This document shows positions 58,229-64,000 of a stretch of 64,000 nucleotides of DNA, one piece after another. This DNA comes from VRUE01 sp040879985. Its GTDB lineage: Bacteria > Actinomycetota > Thermoleophilia > Solirubrobacterales > 70-9. Where the stretch lies: the NCBI GenBank assembly GCA_040879985.1, contig JBBDJH010000004.1, forward strand, positions 62,001-126,000, given 5' to 3'. Under the pieces are notes generated by a model that had not been told where the DNA came from, ran no database searches, and saw only the letters and a program-made list of their open reading frames with translations. How positions within the stretch are numbered: the first letter of the stretch is position 1; each line of letters starts with the position of its first letter. Both the position numbers and the translations under genes were made by a program.

Positions 58229-59530
58229 ATGGGTAGCCCACGCCTGCGCGACCCGTTGCGACGTCCCGCGTTCCGCCGCCTCGCGCTCTCCTACGCGGTC
58301 AACGAGATGGGCGACTGGCTCGGCATCGTCGCCCTCTCGGTGCTCGTCTTCGACCTGACCGACAGCGCTTTGGCCACGGCGCTGCTCTTCATCGGGACCG
58401 GCTTCCTGCCGGCGCTGCTGACCCCGTGGATGGTCGCCCGCCTCGAGCGGCCCCCGCCCCGCTTCGTGTTGCCGACGATCTACGCCGGCGAGGCGGCCGC
58501 GTTCGCCGCCCTGGCGCTGCTCGCCGACAACTTCTCGCTGCCCGCCGTGGTCGCGGTCGCCACGATCGACGGCGCCCTGGCGCTGACCGCGCGCACCCTG
58601 ACCCGCTCCGTCTCGGCGGCGATGCTCGAGCCCGAGGGCGAGCTGCGGGCCGGCAACGCCGTGCTCAACCTCGCCTTCACCGGCGGCGCCGCGCTCGGCC
58701 CGGCCCTGGCCGGGCTCGTCGTCGCCGCCTTCGGCGTGCAGACCGCCCTGCTGCTCGACGCGGTCTCCTTCTACCTGATCGCCTGCATCCTGCTGACCGC
58801 GAGGCCGCTGCCGCACGTCGAGCCGGAACCGGGGCAGCTGCGCGAACAGGTGCGGGCCGGGCTCGGCTACATCCGCCGCCAGGCGACCCTGCGCCGCCTG
58901 CTCGGCGCCCAGGCCGCGGCGCTCGTCTTCTTCTCGGCGGTGGTCCCGATCGAGGTGATCTACGCGAAGCAGTCGCTCGACGCCGGCGACACCGGTTACG
59001 GCCTGCTGCTGGGCAGCTGGGGGGCCGGGATGGTGCTCGGCAGCATCGTCTTCGCGAGCCTGAGGCGGGCGCCGCTGCCGCTGCTGCTCTTCTTCAGCAC
59101 GGTCGCGATCGGCGCCGGCTACCTGGGCATGGCCGCGGCCCAGACCCTGACCCTCGCCTGCCTGGCCTCGGCCGTGGGCGGCGCCGGCAACGGCGTCCAG
59201 TGGGTGGCCCTGGTCAGCGCCGTGCAGGAGCTGACCGTGGCGCGGATGCAGGCGCGGGTGATCGGCACGCTCGAATCGGTCGCCTCGGCGGCGCCCGGCC
59301 TCGGCTACGTGCTCGGCGGCGTGATCGCCTCGGCCTGGAGCCCGCGGGCGACGTTCCTCTTCGCCGGGGTCGGGGTGATGGCGATTGTCGTCGCCTCGGC
59401 GCTGCTGCTGGGCAGGAATTGGCCCCCGGAGCGGGGAAAGGAACGTCCAGTCGGTATTGACGCCGACGGCGAGATTATGGTGGAGTTAATTCCTGCAGAG
59501 GCTCTGTCCAGTTCGAGAGGGAGGTCGTGA
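58229..59530 (+). CDS. MFS transporter
   Basis: 433 aa from ATG 58229; an upstream ATG 11 codons earlier is possible. Twelve membrane segments; N-terminal 'RRLALSYAVNEMGDWLGIVA' and 'FTGGAALGPALAGLVVAAFG' are typical of the MFS_3/EntS-like exporter group. Probable efflux of an unknown compound. The Opp operon starts one base after its stop. Confidence 0.88.
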   Translation: MGSPRLRDPLRRPAFRRLALSYAVNEMGDWLGIVALSVLVFDLTDSALATALLFIGTGFLPALLTPWMVARLERPPPRFVLPTIYAGEAAAFAALALLADNFSLPAVVAVATIDGALALTARTLTRSVSAAMLEPEGELRAGNAVLNLAFTGGAALGPALAGLVVAAFGVQTALLLDAVSFYLIACILLTARPLPHVEPEPGQLREQVRAGLGYIRRQATLRRLLGAQAAALVFFSAVVPIEVIYAKQSLDAGDTGYGLLLGSWGAGMVLGSIVFASLRRAPLPLLLFFSTVAIGAGYLGMAAAQTLTLACLASAVGGAGNGVQWVALVSAVQELTVARMQARVIGTLESVASAAPGLGYVLGGVIASAWSPRATFLFAGVGVMAIVVASALLLGRNWPPERGKERPVGIDADGEIMVELIPAEALSSSRGRS

Positions 59531-59531
59531 C

Positions 59532-61160
59532 GTGAGGAAGCTGCACGCAGCGCTGGCGGTTGTCGCATTGGCGGTGGTCGCCCTGGGCATTTCGTCGTGT
59601 GGCGGCGACTCCGAGGGCCAGGAAGGCGGCACGCTGACCGGCACCTACGCCTCGTTCCCCGACTTCCTCGACCCGGCCCTCTCCTACACGGCCGAAGGCT
59701 GGACGGCGATGTACAACACGTACCTGCCGCTGCTGACCTACAAACACGCCGACGGCGAGGAAGGCAGCGAGGTCGTTCCGGCGCTCGCCGAGAGCCTGCC
59801 CGAGATCAGCGCGGACGGCAAGACCTACTCGCTGAAACTGCGCGAGGGCCTCAAATACTCCGACGGGACCCCGGTCAAAGCTTCCGACTTCCCGGCCACT
59901 ATCGAACGGCTCTTCAAGCTCAACTCTCCCGGCTCGCCCTTCTACACCGGCATCGTCGGCGCCGAAGAGTTCGCCGAGACCAAAAAAGGCGGCATCCCGG
60001 GCATCGAGGCCGACGACAAAACGGGCGAGATCACGATCGAGCTGACCGCGCCCAGCGGCACCTTCACGAACGAGCTGGCGCTGCTCTTCGCCGCCCTCGT
60101 CCCCGCCGACACGGCGGCCAAAAACACCACGGCCGACCCGCTCCCGGCGACCGGGCCGTACGAGATCACCGCGACCGAGCCGGGCCGCAGCTGGTCCTAC
60201 GCGCGCAACCCGCAGTGGACGAAAACCAACGGCGACCTGATCCCCGACCTGCCCGACGGCCACGTCGACAAAATCGAGATGAAGGTCGTCCGCAACAGCT
60301 CGACCCAGGTCAATGAAATCGAACGCGACCAGACCGACTGGATGCAGAGCCTCGTCCCCGCCGACCTCTACAGCCAGGTCAAGGACAAATACGAGGGCAG
60401 CCAGTTCCGGGTCGAGCACCCGATCAACATCTACTACTTCTGGATGAACACGACGGAGCCGCCCTTCGACGACGTCAAAGTCCGTCAGGCGGTCAACTAC
60501 GCGATCGACAGCGCGGCGCTGGAACGGATCTACGCCGGGTCGCTCAGCGCGGCGCACCAGATCCTCCCCGAGGGCATGCCCGGCCACGAGCCGTTCGACC
60601 TCTACCCGCATGACATGGCCAAAGCCAAAGCCCTGTTCAAAGAAGCCAACCCCTCCGATCGCGAGATCACCGTCTGGACCGACAACGAAAGCCCGAACAA
60701 CGAAGCGGGCGCCTACTACAACGACGTGCTCAGCCAGCTCGGCTTCGAGACGACGCTGAAAACGCTCAACGCCGACGTCTACTTCACGACGATCGGCAAC
60801 CTCTCGACGCCGGACCTCGACACCGGCTGGACCAACTGGTTCCAGGACTACCCGCACCCCAACGGCTTCTTCGCGCCGCTGCTCTCCGGCGAAGGGATCG
60901 CGCCGACCTTCAACACGAACAACTCGCAGACGGACGTCCCGAAACTGAACGAGAAAATCACCAAACTCGGCGAAGAACAGCTCGGCCCAGACCAGGAAGC
61001 CGAATACGCCGAACTCGATCGCGAATTCATGGAACTGGCGCCGTGGGCCCCCTACGGGACGATCACGGTCTCCACCTTCGTCTCCACCGCGGTCGACCTC
61101 GACGAGGTTGTCTTCAACCCGACGATGGGCCAGGACCTGACCAGCTTCCAGCTCGAGTAA
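59532..61160 (+). CDS. ABC transporter substrate-binding lipoprotein (Opp/Dpp type)
   Basis: 542 aa, GTG start. Lipobox LGISSC, lipid at C23. SBP_bac_5 domain: 'SLPEISADGKTYSLKLREGL' and 'VRQAVNYAIDSAALERIYAG', with a C-terminal half typical of peptide binders. Binds oligopeptides or related solutes outside the membrane and passes them to the permeases encoded next. Confidence 0.93.
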   Translation: MRKLHAALAVVALAVVALGISSCGGDSEGQEGGTLTGTYASFPDFLDPALSYTAEGWTAMYNTYLPLLTYKHADGEEGSEVVPALAESLPEISADGKTYSLKLREGLKYSDGTPVKASDFPATIERLFKLNSPGSPFYTGIVGAEEFAETKKGGIPGIEADDKTGEITIELTAPSGTFTNELALLFAALVPADTAAKNTTADPLPATGPYEITATEPGRSWSYARNPQWTKTNGDLIPDLPDGHVDKIEMKVVRNSSTQVNEIERDQTDWMQSLVPADLYSQVKDKYEGSQFRVEHPINIYYFWMNTTEPPFDDVKVRQAVNYAIDSAALERIYAGSLSAAHQILPEGMPGHEPFDLYPHDMAKAKALFKEANPSDREITVWTDNESPNNEAGAYYNDVLSQLGFETTLKTLNADVYFTTIGNLSTPDLDTGWTNWFQDYPHPNGFFAPLLSGEGIAPTFNTNNSQTDVPKLNEKITKLGEEQLGPDQEAEYAELDREFMELAPWAPYGTITVSTFVSTAVDLDEVVFNPTMGQDLTSFQLE

Positions 61161-62174
61161 GTGGCGGGCCGCAGCCCCTGGTATCTGGCTTACCGGCGGC
61201 TGCGGCGCAACCGGGTGGCGCTCGGCTTCGGCGGGCTCTTCCTGGCGATCGTCCTCTTCGTCCTCGCGGCGCCGCTCTGGGCGAACCACGTCGCCCACAC
61301 CGGCCCGAACGCGACGCACACGCTGGAGAAGGTCGAGGTCGGCGGCGAGCTGCGCGAAGTCGTCGACCCCGAAGGACGGCCGGTCGGGCCGCTCTGGCTC
61401 GGCGGCGGCGGCAAGTTCTTCCTCGGCGCCGACGGGCGGCTGGGCCGCGACCAGATGGTGCGGCTGATGTACGGGGGACGGGCCTCGCTGTTCATCGGCC
61501 TCGCCGCCGCCCTGATCACGACCCTGCTGGCGACGATCCTCGGCCTGATCGCGGGCTACTACCGCGGCTGGACCGACACGGCGATCTCGCGCGCGCTCGA
61601 CGTCGTCTGGGCCTTCCCGGTGGCGCTGCTGGCGATCGCCCTGGGGCTCTCGCTGGCGATCGGCGGGCTGCAGCTCGGCCCGCTGCAGCTCTCGGGCAGC
61701 TCGATCTGGATCCCGATCCTGATCATCGGCTTCGTCTTCACCCCCTATATGGCGCGACCGATCCGCGGCGAGGTGCTGGCGCTGCGTGAGAAGGAGTTCG
61801 TCGAGGCGGCGGTCGCCCAGGGGGCCGGCCCGCTGCGGGTGATGTTCGGCGAGCTGCTGCCCAACCTGCTCTCGACGATCGTCGTCTTCTTCGCCCTCAA
61901 CGTCGCCAACAGCATGCTGCTCGAGTCGGCCCTCTCCTTCCTCGGCGTCGGCGTGCAGCCACCCAACACCTCGTGGGGGACGATGATCGGCAGCGGCTTC
62001 GAGCTGCTCACCAGCGCGCCCCTGCTGACGATCGTCCCGGGGGGGATGATCCTGCTCACCGTGCTCGCGGTCAACGTCTTCGCCGACGGCCTGCGCGACG
62101 CGCTCGACCCCAAATCGAAGATCCGGCTCGAGGCGCACGCCGGGCTCGCCGAGCGCGAGGGGACCGCGGTCTGA
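61161..62174 (+). CDS. ABC transporter permease (OppC/DppC-like)
   Basis: 337 aa, GTG immediately after the preceding stop. OppC-type N-terminal segment, then a periplasmic stretch of about 90 residues between helices 1 and 2, and the EAA loop 'LREKEFVEAAVAQGAGPLRV'. Six membrane segments. Overlaps the next gene by one base. Confidence 0.93.
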   Translation: MAGRSPWYLAYRRLRRNRVALGFGGLFLAIVLFVLAAPLWANHVAHTGPNATHTLEKVEVGGELREVVDPEGRPVGPLWLGGGGKFFLGADGRLGRDQMVRLMYGGRASLFIGLAAALITTLLATILGLIAGYYRGWTDTAISRALDVVWAFPVALLAIALGLSLAIGGLQLGPLQLSGSSIWIPILIIGFVFTPYMARPIRGEVLALREKEFVEAAVAQGAGPLRVMFGELLPNLLSTIVVFFALNVANSMLLESALSFLGVGVQPPNTSWGTMIGSGFELLTSAPLLTIVPGGMILLTVLAVNVFADGLRDALDPKSKIRLEAHAGLAEREGTAV

Positions 62175-63130
62175 TGGGCCGCTTCGCGATCAGGCGGCTG
62201 GCCGGCATGGTCGCGGTGCTGTTCGCCGTCTCCGTGCTGACCTTCCTGGTCTTCAACGTGATCCCCAGCTCGGATCCGGCCCAGCGGATGGCCGGCAAGA
62301 ACTCCACCCCGCAGCTGGTCGCCGGGATCACCGAGGAATGGGGCTTCGACGAGTCGCTGCCGCAGCAGTACCTGACGATGATGGGCAACATCTTCGGCGG
62401 CGAGGTGATCTCCTACGAGGGGCGGGAAAACGTCAACGAACGGATCGTCGAAGGGATCCCGGCGACCTTCTCGCTCTGCATCGGCGCCGCCGTGATCTGG
62501 ATGTTCTTCGGCGTCCTCTTCGGCTACCTCTCGGCGGTCAGGGCGGGTGGCCTGCTCGACCGGGTGCTGACCGTCGTCGCGATCGCCGGCATCTCGATGC
62601 CCGCGTTCTGGCTGGCGGCGATCTTCCTCAACTACCTGACCTACCAGTTCGAGCTCTTCCCCTCGGGCGGCTACGTCGAGCTCAGCGCCGACCCGCTCGG
62701 CTGGGCGAACCACCTGATCCTGCCCTGGGTCACGCTGGCGATCCTCTACGTCGGCTTCTACAGCCGCGTGCTGCGCTCCAACATGCTTGACGCGATGGGC
62801 GAGGACTACGTGCGCACGGCGCGCGCCAAGGGGCTGGCCGAGCGCCGGGTGATGACCCGCCACGTGCTGCGCAACTCGCTGATCCCGATCGTCACCCTCT
62901 TCGGCCTCGACTTCGGCGCCCTGCTCGGCGGGGCGATCCTGGTCGAAGCGATCTTCAACCTCAACGGGATCGGCCAGTACGCCTACGAATCGCTGCGCAA
63001 CCTCGACCTGCCGCCGATCATGGCGATCGTCCTCTTCGGCGCCTTCTTCGTCGTCCTCTTCAACACCCTGGTCGACATCGCCTACGCCTGGCTCGACCCG
63101 CGGATCAGGCTGGGGAGCGCGGCGCGGTGA
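62174..63130 (+). CDS. ABC transporter permease (OppB/DppB-like)
   Basis: 318 aa. N-terminal 'MGRFAIRRLAGMVAVLFAVS' and EAA loop 'MGEDYVRTARAKGLAERRVM'. Six membrane segments. Unusually, OppC precedes OppB here. Confidence 0.93.
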   Translation: MGRFAIRRLAGMVAVLFAVSVLTFLVFNVIPSSDPAQRMAGKNSTPQLVAGITEEWGFDESLPQQYLTMMGNIFGGEVISYEGRENVNERIVEGIPATFSLCIGAAVIWMFFGVLFGYLSAVRAGGLLDRVLTVVAIAGISMPAFWLAAIFLNYLTYQFELFPSGGYVELSADPLGWANHLILPWVTLAILYVGFYSRVLRSNMLDAMGEDYVRTARAKGLAERRVMTRHVLRNSLIPIVTLFGLDFGALLGGAILVEAIFNLNGIGQYAYESLRNLDLPPIMAIVLFGAFFVVLFNTLVDIAYAWLDPRIRLGSAAR

Positions 63131-64000
63131 GCGAGCCGCTGCTCGCGATCGAGGGCCTGCGGGTCGGTTTCCGCACCGAAGGCGGCCTCGTGCAGGCCGT
63201 CGACGGCGTCGGCTTCGACCTCGCCGCGGGCGAGGTGCTTGCGATCGTCGGCGAGTCGGGCTCCGGCAAGAGCGTCACCGCGCAGACGATCCTCGGCCTG
63301 ACCCGCTCGCCGAACGCACGCATCGAGGGCTCGGTGCGAATCGCCGGGCGCGAGCTGCTCGGGGCGAGCGACGCCGAGCTGCAAGCGGTCCGCGGCAACC
63401 GGATCGCGATGGTCTTCCAGGACCCGATGACCTCCTTCAACCCGGTCTACCGGATCGGCGACCAGCTGGTCGAGGCGATCCGCGCGCACCGGCGCGGGCT
63501 GGGCAGGGACGCGGCCCGCGACCTGGCGGTGGAGTCGCTCGACGCGGTCGGGCTGCCGGAAGCGCACCGCCGGGCCGAGCGCTACCCGCACGAGTTCTCC
63601 GGCGGGATGCGGCAGCGGGCGATGATCGCGATGGCGCTGGCGCTGGAGCCCGAGGTGCTGATCGCCGACGAGCCGACGACGGCGCTCGACGTGACCGTGC
63701 AGGCGCAGATCCTCGAGCTGCTGCGGCGCCTGCACCGCGAGCGCGGCCTGGCGACGATCCTGATCACCCACGACCTCGGCGTCGTCGCCGAAGTCGCCGA
63801 CCGGGCGCTGGTCATGCACGAGGGCAGGATCGTCGAGCGCGGCAGCCTCGACGAGGTCTTCTACGCGCCTAAGGACCCCTACACGCGCAAGCTGCTCGGC
63901 GCCGTGCTGCGGCTCGACCGGGCAGCGCCGCTGCGGCCGGCCCGCCAGGCGGAGCCGCTGCTCGAGGTCGCCGGGCTGGTCAAGCACTTCCCGCTCAAGC
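63127..64000 (+). CDS. ABC transporter ATP-binding protein, OppD part, probably fused to OppF (partial)
   Basis: 291 codons to the window edge, GTG start overlapping oppB by four bases. Walker A GESGSGKS, Q-loop 'MVFQDPMTSFNPVYRIG', signature 'FSGGMRQRAMIAMAL', Walker B 'VLIADEPTTALDVTVQAQIL', H-loop 'LITHDLGVVAEVAD'. After the OppD C-terminal region the same frame begins a second ABC domain ('LLEVAGLVKHFPLK'), indicating a DppD-DppF double ATPase. Confidence 0.93.
   Translation, partial: MSEPLLAIEGLRVGFRTEGGLVQAVDGVGFDLAAGEVLAIVGESGSGKSVTAQTILGLTRSPNARIEGSVRIAGRELLGASDAELQAVRGNRIAMVFQDPMTSFNPVYRIGDQLVEAIRAHRRGLGRDAARDLAVESLDAVGLPEAHRRAERYPHEFSGGMRQRAMIAMALALEPEVLIADEPTTALDVTVQAQILELLRRLHRERGLATILITHDLGVVAEVADRALVMHEGRIVERGSLDEVFYAPKDPYTRKLLGAVLRLDRAAPLRPARQAEPLLEVAGLVKHFPLK

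Noticed and set aside
59475..62138. 887-codon minus-strand frame opposite the Opp operon
   Set aside because: Antisense shadow; the plus strand encodes clear substrate-binding and permease proteins.

Overview
The window is about 72% G+C chromosomal DNA with GTG/TTG starts, many leaderless-looking starts, head-to-tail overlaps of the ATGA/GTGA type and actinobacterial gene content. Best guess: a Thermoleophilia (Solirubrobacterales-like) actinobacterium. This is inference from gene content and base composition; no 16S is present. A run of 100 N (23565-23664) shows it is a scaffold from a draft or metagenome assembly.

Layout. 1-8.0 kb is accessory in flavour: a nuclease-NACHT NTPase (5' part, running off the left edge), an AlkZ-like winged-helix protein, a STAND ATPase with a PD-(D/E)xK tail, housekeeping genes (FKBP, BASS transporter, acyl-CoA ligase) and a frameshifted Abi-like HEPN gene. 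8.2-24.9 kb holds a diiron R2-like/SCP2 fusion, amidase plus TetR, an hsp20-lon-GT39 operon, a membrane hydroxylase, mdh and icd, an AidB-like dehydrogenase, an M50 protease and an M28 peptidase. 24.9-34.1 kb is an energy block: sdhA-sdhB-sdhE (complex II with a CCG subunit instead of cytochrome b) followed without a break by a complete mrpABCDEFG antiporter. 34.1-46.6 kb: asd-lysC, an MMPL exporter, MerR and degenerate GGDEF regulators, then the conserved SRP RNA/dnaX/ybaB/recR neighbourhood interrupted by a GT-C gene, and a CPA2 antiporter. 46.6-49.6 kb: a tRNA-Val(CAC) gene whose 3' half is duplicated 2.5 kb away, enclosing a lower-G+C mini-island with toxin-antitoxin genes and a probable IS110 remnant. 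49.6-64 kb: VOC, ArfB, beta-propeller, PCD, a GntR-regulated pair of MlaE/YrbE permeases, an alcohol dehydrogenase, an HD-GYP protein, MFS and an Opp/Dpp operon running off the right edge.

The most unusual theme is a set of long, nested inverted repeats. One group sits with an arm on or against a stop codon (16542-16676, 22222-22337, 38740-38874, 55128-55293; a simpler one at 18169-18209). A second group lies inside genes and is translated in frame (13321-13371, 41874-41976, 43978-44070). One hairpin occurs twice (13321 and 20479), and a 25-bp core is shared by 12108 and 38835. They look like a dispersed structured-repeat system of this lineage that tolerates insertion into coding sequence. 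No function is proven.
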